DNA of 64,000 nucleotides, taken from positions 134,007 through 198,006 of the forward strand of contig NZ_SOEE01000004.1 in NCBI RefSeq assembly GCF_004366035.1. The letters are read 5' to 3'. Under the pieces are notes generated by a model. That model worked only from the letters and a program-made list of their open reading frames with translations, was not told where the DNA came from and did not search any database. The translations under genes and the position numbers were made by a program. The first letter of the stretch is position 1. Each line of letters begins with the position of its first letter. The stretch is from Cytobacillus oceanisediminis. Its GTDB lineage: Bacteria > Bacillota > Bacilli > Bacillales > Cytobacillaceae. Of the stretch, positions 7,700 through 16,480 are shown in pieces.

Positions 7700-9112
7700 A
7701 TGTGGAAGGCATCTTTATTTATTTTTATAATTTTGTCTGGAATCATTTCAGGCATGCTGTTGTGGCAGTGGCAGGCTTATTCTGAGCATGCGATTGCCTT
7801 GGAGAGTTCCGGGGCTATTACACAGGATATCACAGTTGACACACGTCTAAATGAACTTAAAATCACTCAAAAGGTACAGGGACTTATGGCACAGGAAGAA
7901 TATAGACTTGTTATTCCCGACACTCTGTTCAAATGGAAATGCAGGAATGGAGCAGGAGAAGCCTGTGATTCAGCAGATGAAAATCCTTATACCTTTTTTT
8001 CTTCTGATGATCAGATGATATTTGAGTATGCTATACCAATAAATGAAGGAAATAAAGCATTTTTGTTAACTGATTGGTTTGTGAAAATTCCCGGCAAAAA
8101 TGCTGAAAGCTTGTCTATAACTATTTCGGGTTCTTTCAAAAGAGAGGGTTCGTGGGCAGCGGGAATCCGTCTAAAAGCCCGAAAGAAATTAGAACTTATC
8201 GATTATTATTATTTCGAGGGCAAAGGGAATGTTCCACCACTTTACTGGCAGCAAAAACCACTGTTAAAGAAAGCTATTAACAATGCAGAAGTATATTCAG
8301 AAGACATACAGAAAGCCAGCTCAAATTTCAAAAAACTAAATGACATTGGGAATTTTCCATTCTTGACGATTATCTTTACTGATCAATATCCTGAATATAA
8401 GAATGAAAATATCCTTATTGCATCTCCTCACACGGAGGCCAGAATGCTGGAAAAAGATCTTATTACTATGCTGTTTCAAAGAAAGTTTGCAGACAGCTCT
8501 CAAATGTGGATAATCGATGTTTTAACATCCGGCTTATTAGATATGAAACCCAGTTCAAAAAAGGGAAGCATATTACTGCAGGAGCTGCAGGGCGAGTTAA
8601 CCGAAGATGAGCTGAAAGCCTTCTTTATGATAGTAAACAAGGTGAATTCTCTGACCCCAGAAAAGCTGGACAAGCTCTTAAGTGATGTGAAAGGTCTTAA
8701 CACACAGTTTTTCACAATGAATACAAAAAGCGATGCTCCGTTTGTTCCAATGTATTTCGAGAAAGAAAAAAAACTATTGGTATCGGGTGCTGAGAAAGCA
8801 AACATTGATTTAATCTATAGGGATGGGAAGAGACTTCTTCCATTTGCAGAGACGATGAAGTCATTAGGATATGAAGTTAAGATTCTAGCCGGTGAGGAAA
8901 CGATAATTTTGTCAAACGGGAATAACAGTTATCGGTTTTACTTAAATAAAAATGTTTTCATTTATAATGAAGAAGACTACGGGCTGCTTGAAAATCCATT
9001 AACCAATCAAAACGGAACCGTATTTATGGAAATCCATTGGTTTAAATCACTGTTCGGAGTGACTGCTGAAGAAAGAGAAGGCGAGGTTCATCTGATGTCC
9101 CAGACTAAATGA
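7700..9112 (+). CDS. Membrane-anchored stalk-domain protein
   Basis: A 470-residue protein with an N-terminal membrane anchor (ASLFIFIILSGIISGMLLW, residues ~4-22), a long extracytoplasmic middle region, and a C-terminal copper-amine-oxidase-N-like stalk domain (~365-465: GKRLLPFAETMKSLGYEVKI, SNGNNSYRFYLNKN, FMEIHWFKSLFGV). Stalk domains in Firmicutes are beta-rich surface modules of unclear function. The region ~215-340 resembles the start of a surface aminopeptidase-like scaffold but lacks an HExxH motif, so I do not claim an enzyme. AAGAGGG precedes the ATG. Two hairpins follow the gene. Confidence 0.7.
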   Translation: MWKASLFIFIILSGIISGMLLWQWQAYSEHAIALESSGAITQDITVDTRLNELKITQKVQGLMAQEEYRLVIPDTLFKWKCRNGAGEACDSADENPYTFFSSDDQMIFEYAIPINEGNKAFLLTDWFVKIPGKNAESLSITISGSFKREGSWAAGIRLKARKKLELIDYYYFEGKGNVPPLYWQQKPLLKKAINNAEVYSEDIQKASSNFKKLNDIGNFPFLTIIFTDQYPEYKNENILIASPHTEARMLEKDLITMLFQRKFADSSQMWIIDVLTSGLLDMKPSSKKGSILLQELQGELTEDELKAFFMIVNKVNSLTPEKLDKLLSDVKGLNTQFFTMNTKSDAPFVPMYFEKEKKLLVSGAEKANIDLIYRDGKRLLPFAETMKSLGYEVKILAGEETIILSNGNNSYRFYLNKNVFIYNEEDYGLLENPLTNQNGTVFMEIHWFKSLFGVTAEEREGEVHLMSQTK

Positions 9113-9126
9113 ATCCAAAATAAAAA

Positions 9127-9176
9127 GCCCTGCAGATAACTGCAGGGTCCTTCTATATCCTTTTCAGGATAGAAGG
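9127..9176 (+). terminator. Tandem hairpins after the stalk-domain gene
   Basis: First hairpin: CCCTGCAG/CTGCAGGG with a 4-base loop (9128-9147). Second: CCTTCTAT...ATAGAAGG (9149-9176). Neither has a long T-run, so termination may be partial, or the second may belong to the RNA leader that follows. Confidence 0.55.
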
Positions 9177-9180
9177 CAAA

Positions 9181-9266
9181 GGGAGAGGAGAAACCGGAGG
9201 AAGAACTTATGGGGAAACGTAAGTCTTCTCCGCGGTTGGCAACAACATCCTCGAAAAGATGCTGTT
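9181..9266 (+). promoter_or_regulatory. ylbH RNA leader (structured 5' element upstream of rsmD)
   Basis: The segment forms a strong hairpin (CCGGAGGAAG-ACTTA with TAAGTCTTCTCCGCGG, ~9194-9235) and a second one (AACA-CATC with GATGCTGTT, ~9241-9266). Position before ylbH (rsmD) and the GAGAGGAGAAACCGGAGGAA core agree with the conserved Bacillus ylbH leader known from comparative genomics; its function is unknown. It starts about 270 bases before the rsmD start. I assign this from memory of the family and position, not from a covariance search. Confidence 0.6.
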
Positions 9267-9452
9267 AATTACATTATTTCCACAATCCTCACGGATATAC
9301 ACTTCATGCTATATATTTTTTCAGCTGATGATTCCGCTTACAAATTGCCGGGTGGCTACCAATTGTAAGATATGGTAGGATAGGATAGAAAAAAGCAGTT
9401 TTCCATCCCAGCAGACAGGAAAATTGACATTTTGCAAGTTAGCGGTGATAGT

Positions 9453-10007
9453 ATGCGAGTGGTATCAGGAACAAGAAAAGGGAAGATATTGAAAGCTGTT
9501 CCGGGCAGTTCAACCCGTCCGACTACTGATAAAGTAAAAGAAGCTATTTTTAATATAATTGGGCCGTATTTCGACGGGGGCCTTGGGCTTGATCTATTTG
9601 CGGGCAGCGGCGGTCTTGGCATTGAAGCCCTCAGCAGAGGAGCAGACAAGGTAATTTTTGTGGATAGAGACGGAAAGGCCATCCAAACCATTCATGAAAA
9701 TATTCGGACATGCGGTTTTGAGGAAAAGGTGGAAGTATATCGAAATGATGCGGATCGTGCCCTTAAGGCAATAGTAAAAAGAGATCTGGTTTTCGATTAT
9801 ATATTTCTCGATCCGCCATACCGCAAGCAGCAGCTTCTTAAGCTTCTGAAGTTAATTGATGAGAATGATTTGCTTTCGGGTCAGGGAACGATTCTCTGCG
9901 AACATGGGTCTGATGTAGAGCTCCCTGATTCAGTCGGAAGACTGGTTCAGCGGAAACATGAAAATTACGGGATAATTTCTATCTCAATCTACAGCTGGGC
10001 TGAATAA
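9453..10007 (+). CDS. rsmD: 16S rRNA (guanine966-N2)-methyltransferase RsmD (YlbH)
   Basis: A Rossmann methyltransferase that uses S-adenosylmethionine to methylate G966 of 16S rRNA in the 30S subunit. It shows RVVSGTRKGKILKAVPG and TRPTTDKVKEAIFNI at the N-terminus, the SAM motif GLDLFAGSGGLGIEALSRGA (~43-62) and the catalytic motif DPPY (in IFLDPPYRKQ, ~117-126). ATG 9453 is preferred because it gives the conserved MRVVSG start; the frame is open upstream to 9432. It is probably cotranscribed with coaD, 60 bases downstream. Confidence 0.95.
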   Translation: MRVVSGTRKGKILKAVPGSSTRPTTDKVKEAIFNIIGPYFDGGLGLDLFAGSGGLGIEALSRGADKVIFVDRDGKAIQTIHENIRTCGFEEKVEVYRNDADRALKAIVKRDLVFDYIFLDPPYRKQQLLKLLKLIDENDLLSGQGTILCEHGSDVELPDSVGRLVQRKHENYGIISISIYSWAE

Positions 10008-10046
10008 TACATACTTAGAATGCTTATCGAAAACGATACATATTAA

Positions 10047-10547
<501 letters not shown>

Positions 10548-10593
10548 ACAACAAATCGGGGTTTCTTTTCCCCTGATTGTACTGGAATATAAT

Positions 10594-10629
10594 AAAACGG
10601 GTGCCCGATTGATAGGTACCCGTTTTTTT
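10594..10629. terminator. Bidirectional terminator between coaD and ylbJ
   Basis: AAAACGGGTGCC pairs with GGTACCCGTTTT around a 9-base loop, followed by a run of Ts; the As on the other side allow use from the minus strand as well. Confidence 0.85.
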
Positions 10630-10630
10630 G

Positions 10631-11848
10631 TTATCTCTTATCCAAGCGCCTTGCGAGCATAAAGGTATAAACACAAAGTGCAAGTATGGTTATAAGAGGT
10701 CCTGAAGCGGCTATTCCATCAAATAATTTGCCGAAAAATGAATATTTCTCAAAAAATCCGACCGGAATGGCATTGGACGGCTGTTCTGTATTGTAAAACC
10801 GTTCATAAATAGGATGCCAAAGGATGTATGCATAAAAGGCAGCTGCAAAGCCATGAAGGATTCTTGCGAAAAAGAATGGCTTGAAATTAATATCAGTTTG
10901 GGCCAGGATGCTTGCTACCTGAGCCTGCACGCTGAATCCGCTGAATGCGAGTATGAAGCTGACAATAATGACCTGCTGGACTAATGTTGCCTGCTGAACC
11001 TGGCTTGTCATCTGGCTGCCAAGTGTTATTTCAAATAAGCCTGAAATGAATGGGATGCTCAATTCGGTTGGCAGACTAAATATTGACAGTATTGCCTCTA
11101 AGCCTTTAGCAAGGAATGCCGTGATTCCCAGATGAAATAAAAGTTTGTTAATAACGGAGAATAATATGATAAATCCGCCAATCATCAAAAGTGTTTGGAT
11201 GGATGACATGACTGCATCCCCAAGAAGCTTGCCTATCGGGCGATTATCTTTTATTCTTGTCCGATGTAGGGCTGATAAGGCTGCCCGTAACGATGGTTTT
11301 GACGTCTCTGCACCAGGTGGAGGCTGCCTGGTTTTTTTTCCGTAGAACCTCATTATTAAACCGACAGTAATATTGCCGAGATAATGAGCCAGTGCCAATA
11401 TAACACCAAGCTTGGCGTTATTAAAAAAACCAACAGATACTGCGCCAAAGATAAACAAAGGATTTGAACAATTAGTGAAAGAAACCAGGCGCTCTGCTTC
11501 TGTTTTTGATAGCTGTCCTTCCTGCCGCAGTCTTGCGGTCAGTTTGGCGCCGGCTGGATAGCCTGAAGCCATCCCCATTGCCCATACAAATCCTCCGACT
11601 CCAGGTACTCTGAATAAAGGCCTCATTAAAGGTTCAAGGAGTACCCCGATGAACTTTACTACACCGAAGCCGATCAGCATTTCCGATACAATGAAGAAAG
11701 GCAGCAATGAGGGAAACACAATTTCCCACCACATATTTAATCCCCTGATTGATGCATCAACCGATTCCTGGGGAAAGGAAATTAATGAGATGGCCATTAA
11801 GGTTACAGAGAGTGCGAGAGTAACCGTTTTTAATTTGGAACGAAACAC
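10631..11848 (-). CDS. ylbJ: Sporulation integral membrane protein YlbJ
   Basis: A polytopic membrane protein (about 8-9 helices) of the YlbJ family, with two nucleoside-recognition (Gate-type) regions (~residues 30-150 and 205-320). Conserved pieces include ASGYPAGAKLTARLRQEGQ, VSFTNCSNPLFIFG and SGFSVQAQVASILAQ. B. subtilis YlbJ is needed for efficient sporulation and heat-resistant spores. The start is GTG 11848 with GAGGGAGG 7 bases upstream; the open frame extends to 11896 but without a better site. It is transcribed against its neighbours and uses the shared terminator after coaD. Confidence 0.93.
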   Translation of the reverse strand: MFRSKLKTVTLALSVTLMAISLISFPQESVDASIRGLNMWWEIVFPSLLPFFIVSEMLIGFGVVKFIGVLLEPLMRPLFRVPGVGGFVWAMGMASGYPAGAKLTARLRQEGQLSKTEAERLVSFTNCSNPLFIFGAVSVGFFNNAKLGVILALAHYLGNITVGLIMRFYGKKTRQPPPGAETSKPSLRAALSALHRTRIKDNRPIGKLLGDAVMSSIQTLLMIGGFIILFSVINKLLFHLGITAFLAKGLEAILSIFSLPTELSIPFISGLFEITLGSQMTSQVQQATLVQQVIIVSFILAFSGFSVQAQVASILAQTDINFKPFFFARILHGFAAAFYAYILWHPIYERFYNTEQPSNAIPVGFFEKYSFFGKLFDGIAASGPLITILALCVYTFMLARRLDKR

Positions 11849-12184
11849 GGACAAGCCTCCCTCAAGTTGTACTGACTGTGCAATGAATTTAAACAATGGT
11901 AAAATAAAGAAGCATTTGTATATATATTTTCACTGACCTTATTCATTTATTGTCAATTTTATGGACAGAACAAAGGTATACAAGGATCAAACTTTTGCTG
12001 TCAAGTCTTGTCCCCATATAACTCAATATACTCATAGAACTTTAAAATAGACCATAGAATTAGGTACAGGCATATTGAATTTTCGCTGAAGATTTTTATT
12101 GTATGCTCCTTTTGGAAATAAAAAGAATAGAATAACTTGAAGGCAAAGTTCTAATGGGCCATTGGCGTTTGAGGGGGGAGTCTT
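11849..12184. other. ylbJ-ylbK divergent intergenic region
   Basis: 336 bases, AT-rich, holding the upstream regions of both genes. On the minus strand an ATATATATACAAATG stretch resembles a sigma-E -10 element upstream of ylbJ, but its -35 partner is poor. A GAGGGGGGAG ribosome site for ylbK ends the region. No gene, repeat or strong hairpin is visible. Confidence 0.5.
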
Positions 12185-12976
12185 TTGCAGCGACCGAAAA
12201 TAGGATTGGCACTTGGTTCGGGAGGAGCTCGCGGATTCGCTCACCTGGGTGCCATCAAGGTCTTGAAGGAGGCCGGCATACCGATTGATTATATTGCCGG
12301 CAGCAGCATGGGTGCCATGGTAGGCTGCTTTTATGGGGCCGGGCTTGATGTTGATCGTTTATATAAACTTTCCAAAGCATTTAAAAGGAAGTATTATTTA
12401 GATTTCACTGTGCCTAAAATGGGTTTTGTTTCAGGGAAACGAGTAAAGGAACTGATCCGCATATTTACCCATGGAAAAAACCTTGAGGACCTCGATATTC
12501 CTGTAAATGTTGTGGCTACTGATTTAATGACTGGAGAAAAGGTTGTTTTTAAAAGCGGCCCCATTTCTGATGCTGTAAGGGCAAGCATTTCCATCCCAGG
12601 TATATTTGTGCCTGAAAAATTAAATGGGCGCCTTTTAGTGGACGGAGGAGTAGTGGACAGGGTTCCTGTGTCTGTTGTTAAAGAAATGGGGGCTGATATT
12701 ATCATCGCCATCGATGTCTCACATGTCAAAACGAATGCGGAAATCACTTCAATCTATGACGTTATTATGCAAAGTCTGGATATCATGCAAATGGAGCTGG
12801 TTACTCACCGGGAAATAGCTTCCGATTTTATGATCAGGCCCCGGGTGGAAATGTATAGCTCCCGTGCATTTACCAATATAGAAGAAATCATCAAAATCGG
12901 CGAAGAGGAAGCAAAAAAGCATATTGACAGTATTCATCATTACATAACTAAATGGAAGGAGCATCCTGATAGATGA
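12185..12976 (+). CDS. ylbK: Patatin-like phospholipase family protein YlbK
   Basis: A 263-residue patatin/RssA-type acyl hydrolase. It has the oxyanion loop GSGGARGFAHLG (~10-21), the nucleophile elbow GSSMG (~37-41) and the DGG motif that supplies the catalytic Asp (LLVDGGVVDRVP, ~153-164). It is expected to be a cytosolic or peripheral serine lipase; the substrate is not known. TTG 12185 follows GAGGGGGGAG. It overlaps ylbL by 4 bases (ATGA), so the two are translationally coupled. Confidence 0.92.
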   Translation: MQRPKIGLALGSGGARGFAHLGAIKVLKEAGIPIDYIAGSSMGAMVGCFYGAGLDVDRLYKLSKAFKRKYYLDFTVPKMGFVSGKRVKELIRIFTHGKNLEDLDIPVNVVATDLMTGEKVVFKSGPISDAVRASISIPGIFVPEKLNGRLLVDGGVVDRVPVSVVKEMGADIIIAIDVSHVKTNAEITSIYDVIMQSLDIMQMELVTHREIASDFMIRPRVEMYSSRAFTNIEEIIKIGEEEAKKHIDSIHHYITKWKEHPDR

Positions 12977-13983
12977 GAAGCAAGTTTTATACCCGTTCCT
13001 TCTTGGTCTTGGCAGTTATTCTTCTGGCTAGTTCGTTTTATTATCTGCCTTATTATGTATCAAAGCCAGGTATGGCTAAAGAACTGGAACCAATTATTGA
13101 AGTCGAAAACGGCAATGACGAACAAGGCAGCTTTATGCTGACGACTGTAAGAATGGGCCGGGCTAACATATATGCATATGCTGCTGCTAAATTCAGCAAG
13201 TATCAGGAACTATACCCTGTAGAAGAAATACGATCCGAAAATGAAACAGAAGAAGAATATAATGTACGGCAGCTGCATCTGATGGCAACTTCCAAATTGG
13301 CTGCTATTGAAACTGCCTATAAAAAAGCTGGCATACCTATTCATTATCATTATAATGGCGTATATGTCCTTAATGTGCTGCCTGATATGCCTGCTCATGG
13401 CAAACTGCAGGCTGGTGACCGCATTTTTAAAGTGGATGGCAAGGAGTTCAAATCCTCTGATGAATTTATCAGCTTGGTCTCCAATAAACAGGAGGGCAGT
13501 GAAATAACATTAACCTTTGAACGCCAGGATAAGACTAAGGAAACTTCGATTCCTTTAAAGACACTTAAAGAAACAGGAAAGCCGGGCGTGGGAATCACCC
13601 TGGTTGATGACAAAGAAATAGAGGTCGAACCAGCTGTGAATATTAACAGTGAAGAAATTGGCGGCCCTTCCGCCGGGCTGATGTTTTCACTTGAAATTTA
13701 CAATCAGCTTATAAAAGAAGATTTGACTGGAGGCTATAAAATAGCTGGAACCGGAACAATTAATTCGGAAGGGACAGTTGGAAGAATAGGCGGCATCGAG
13801 CAAAAAATAGTGGCCGCTGACAAAGCCGGAGCAGAAATCTTTCTCGCCCCTAATGAAAAAGGAGCAGAAGACTCCAATTACAAAGCCGCTGTTGCAACAG
13901 CCAGGGATATCAAGACTGATATGAAAATCGTTCCTGTGGATACCTTTGATGATGCGGTTGAATTTTTAAGAAGCCTGGATTAA
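12973..13983 (+). CDS. ylbL: PDZ and Lon-type (S16) serine protease YlbL
   Basis: One N-terminal membrane helix (FLVLAVILLASSFYYLPYYV, ~9-28), a PDZ domain (~125-205, with GKLQAGDRIFKVDGKEF) and a Lon S16 proteolytic domain (~215-335). The catalytic Ser lies in GGPSAGLMFSLEIY and the Lys in GGIEQKIVAADKAGAE, forming a Ser-Lys dyad facing outside the membrane. In B. subtilis, YlbL degrades the SOS division inhibitor YneA. The start overlaps ylbK. A long symmetrical terminator follows. Confidence 0.95.
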   Translation: MRSKFYTRSFLVLAVILLASSFYYLPYYVSKPGMAKELEPIIEVENGNDEQGSFMLTTVRMGRANIYAYAAAKFSKYQELYPVEEIRSENETEEEYNVRQLHLMATSKLAAIETAYKKAGIPIHYHYNGVYVLNVLPDMPAHGKLQAGDRIFKVDGKEFKSSDEFISLVSNKQEGSEITLTFERQDKTKETSIPLKTLKETGKPGVGITLVDDKEIEVEPAVNINSEEIGGPSAGLMFSLEIYNQLIKEDLTGGYKIAGTGTINSEGTVGRIGGIEQKIVAADKAGAEIFLAPNEKGAEDSNYKAAVATARDIKTDMKIVPVDTFDDAVEFLRSLD

Positions 13984-14001
13984 AAGGAGCTTGAACCAAT
14001 C

Positions 14002-14046
14002 AAAGAAAAGCCAGCGGCAATCAATAAATGCCGCTGGCTTTTCTTT
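14002..14046. terminator. Bidirectional terminator between ylbL and tmcAL
   Basis: An 18-bp perfect stem (AAAGAAAAGCCAGCGGCA and its complement) with a 9-base loop and T-rich arms on both sides serves the two converging genes. Confidence 0.9.
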
Positions 14047-14106
14047 ATTATCTGCATTATCTGCTGGTGAACTGCAGTTATCAGTTCATAAAATTAAGAA
14101 ACTGAT

Positions 14107-15321
14107 TTAATCAACCATAATAGGAGGCTGATTAAATTCCTTTTGCATTAGAGTTCGGTCCCGGGCACCATCTATACCCATTGCATATACCCGGGAAGCT
14201 TTAATATCCAGCTGCAGCTGATGTGCAGCATGTGAAGAAATTCTTGAAATCAGCGGCAGTTTTAAATCGGATTTATGGCTGTTTAAATACTTCCTGCCGT
14301 TCTTGGACATCCCCAGAAGATGAAGATATTCCGCTTTTAATGGTTTGTTGGGCATCTCTGTTTTTTCTGTATTCGTAAGGATATGCACACAAGCCCGCTG
14401 AAGTCTTGTCCAGGTGTACCTCTTAGTTTTAATCTTCTCCATAAACTGCTGAAAACTTTCTGCCTGGATTGCTGCTGATAAAAATCTATGCTCCAGCCCT
14501 TCTTCCATTTCATAAATGTCCCGTAACTTTTCTGGCTGAAGATGAACCAGACGGAATTTTAAGAAGGGCCAATATTGTTCCCATTGGTGAAATCCGCCAA
14601 ACTCTTTTTTATATTGGAGTAAACCTTGATATGTAGATTCCGGAACATATTGCCGAATGCATTCAATCTCTCCATTCTTGGAAAAAAGTGCTTTTCTGAT
14701 GCTTGTGGCACTTGCTATGGAATCAGAAGCAAATTGTTCGTCATGGTATCCTGCGCTTTTTCTTTCAACTGTAAAAAGTTCCATGGATGAAAATTGCCTT
14801 CGGGCTGACTTTAAATACTGAAAGCCAAGAATATTATTAGGTTTTGAAAGGTCAACCAATTCACCTTCAGGGTTCAGATCGAGGAATGCCATGGATGTTG
14901 CCTTGGGATAGCTGAAGCCAGCATCCAAATGCACTCTGACCCTTTCTTGATAGGCAGCATTATGTTCCTCCAGAAAAGATAAAGTTTGGTGAAAGCTTTG
15001 CATACTGCCGGATTCGCTTCCGAAGCAAAGGCTGCTGCAGCCGGCTGCTTCCAGAATGGATACAGCTCCGCTTGCAAAAATATCTGCCTGCTGAACTGCA
15101 AACTGGTATGGAAGTTCAAATACAATATCTGCACCAGCTCTTAATGCCATTTCAGCACGTTTCCATTTGGAAACTAATGCAGGTTCCCCCCTCTGCAGAA
15201 AGTTGCCGCTCATGACAGCAATAATGGTTTCTGCACCTGAGATTTTTTTTGCCTGCTCCAAATGAAAGGCATGGCCGTTATGAAAAGGATTATATTCTAC
15301 AATTACACCTGTTGCATTCAT
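14107..15321 (-). CDS. tmcAL: tRNA(Met) cytidine acetate ligase TmcAL (YlbM)
   Basis: TmcAL uses ATP and acetate to make N4-acetylcytidine at the wobble base of elongator tRNA-Met. The N-terminus carries the nucleotidyltransferase-like VIVEYNPFHNGHAFHLEQAK with its HNGH motif (~residues 7-26), then VMSGNFLQRGEPAL and FELPYQFAVQQADIFASGAV. At 404 residues it has the usual length (about 400-415). ATG 15321 lies behind GAGGAG. It is divergent from ylbN-rpmF. Confidence 0.95.
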   Translation of the reverse strand: MNATGVIVEYNPFHNGHAFHLEQAKKISGAETIIAVMSGNFLQRGEPALVSKWKRAEMALRAGADIVFELPYQFAVQQADIFASGAVSILEAAGCSSLCFGSESGSMQSFHQTLSFLEEHNAAYQERVRVHLDAGFSYPKATSMAFLDLNPEGELVDLSKPNNILGFQYLKSARRQFSSMELFTVERKSAGYHDEQFASDSIASATSIRKALFSKNGEIECIRQYVPESTYQGLLQYKKEFGGFHQWEQYWPFLKFRLVHLQPEKLRDIYEMEEGLEHRFLSAAIQAESFQQFMEKIKTKRYTWTRLQRACVHILTNTEKTEMPNKPLKAEYLHLLGMSKNGRKYLNSHKSDLKLPLISRISSHAAHQLQLDIKASRVYAMGIDGARDRTLMQKEFNQPPIMVD

Positions 15322-15467
15322 ATTGACATACTCCTCGAAAAGGTTTAAAAAGATATGTAATGGAAAAAGTATTAAGAAACAAAATCTTTAAGTCATGCAA
15401 AAACTTTTTTACTGAAGAAGCCTTCAACAGTATGATATTAGCTACATTATAGTGTAAAGAAAAAATA

Positions 15468-15496
15468 TTGACAAATAATTATAGGAAGGCTATAAT
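15468..15496 (+). promoter_or_regulatory. Sigma-A promoter for ylbN-rpmF
   Basis: TTGACA at 15468-15473 and TATAAT at 15491-15496 are separated by exactly 17 bases, a perfect consensus promoter, as expected for a ribosomal protein operon. Confidence 0.9.
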
Positions 15497-15523
15497 TACC
15501 TTTGTTGCCTTGGGGTGATTCGT

Positions 15524-16048
15524 ATGAAATGGACTTTAAGTCAGTTACAAAAATATCGAAGCAAGGATTTTCCCATTGATGAAACGGTCAATGTTGATGA
15601 GGTCATGAAATTGAATCCGGAAATACGCGGTGCATCACCAATGCATGTGAGGGGCCGTGCGGATATCGATTCTGCCAAAGTGACTTTTCATTTAAATATA
15701 AAGGGTCATTTAATATTGCCTTGTTCTCGTACTTTAGTTGACGTAAATTATCCAATTAATGTTGAAACAACTGAAACTTTCCTTTTAAAAGGTCTTGATT
15801 ATGAGACTGAAGAGGAGGTTCACCAGGTAAAAGGGGATGTGATTGATTTAAATCCGATCCTTCATGAGATCCTTTTACTCGAAGTCCCAATGCAAGTTTT
15901 CTGCGAAGACAGCAGTGAAGAAGGAGCTCCTCAATCCGGTAAGGATTGGGAGGTCATTCAGGAGCAGGATAAACAGGATAAAGTAGATCCTCGTCTTGCC
16001 GGACTTGCTCAATTTTTTGATCAGAATGATCCTTCTTCCGATTCATAA
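15524..16048 (+). CDS. ylbN: YceD/DUF177 protein YlbN
   Basis: A 174-residue DUF177 (YceD-like) protein, which in most bacteria is encoded just before rpmF and is linked to 23S rRNA/50S subunit formation. The domain spans KWTLSQLQKY to the conserved C-terminal DPRLAGLAQFFD. ATG 15524 is chosen because GGGGTG (15512-15517) is 6 bases before it; the frame opens at GTG 15515, inside that site. It is in operon with rpmF behind a consensus promoter. Confidence 0.92.
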   Translation: MKWTLSQLQKYRSKDFPIDETVNVDEVMKLNPEIRGASPMHVRGRADIDSAKVTFHLNIKGHLILPCSRTLVDVNYPINVETTETFLLKGLDYETEEEVHQVKGDVIDLNPILHEILLLEVPMQVFCEDSSEEGAPQSGKDWEVIQEQDKQDKVDPRLAGLAQFFDQNDPSSDS

Positions 16049-16166
16049 CGGAAGAAAAACAAGAAGCACTTGAAGACACCAGCTTGCTCTGGCCTTCATA
16101 ACTTTCTTAATGGGTGTGTCCAATTCCTATGGACATCCTCTAATACTCTTTAAGGAGGTGGGAAGA

Positions 16167-16340
16167 ATGGCTGTACCTTTTAGAAGAACATCTAAAACTG
16201 CGAAGAGAAAACGTCGTACCCATTTTAAATTACAGGTTCCTGGTATGGTAGAATGCCCAAACTGTGGTGAAATGAAACTTGCTCACCGCGTTTGCAAAGC
16301 TTGCGGAACTTACAAAGGAAAAGAAGTAGTAAACGACTAA
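16167..16340 (+). CDS. rpmF: 50S ribosomal protein L32
   Basis: A 57-residue L32 of the large subunit. It begins [18 protein letters not shown] and keeps the zinc-ribbon cysteines ([18 protein letters not shown]), so it is the zinc-binding (C+) form. ATG 16167 follows AAGGAGGTGGG; the frame upstream to 16110 is not part of the protein. Confidence 0.98.
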   Translation: MAVPFRRTSKTAKRKRRTHFKLQVPGMVECPNCGEMKLAHRVCKACGTYKGKEVVND

Positions 16341-16351
16341 TCCTTTAGATA

Positions 16352-16384
16352 TAAAGCACAAGAACTTAGTTCTTGTGCTTTTGT
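16352..16384 (+). terminator. Intrinsic terminator after rpmF
   Basis: AAAGCACAAGAAC pairs with GTTCTTGTGCTTT around a TTA loop, followed by Ts. Confidence 0.9.
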
Positions 16385-16480
16385 CGTTTTTAGGCAGTGA
16401 TTTGCCTCATCAATTAGTACAAGTCTATGTATATTTTTGCTAATATTATAAATAGTTTAACCAATTACAAGGAGGCAGCC

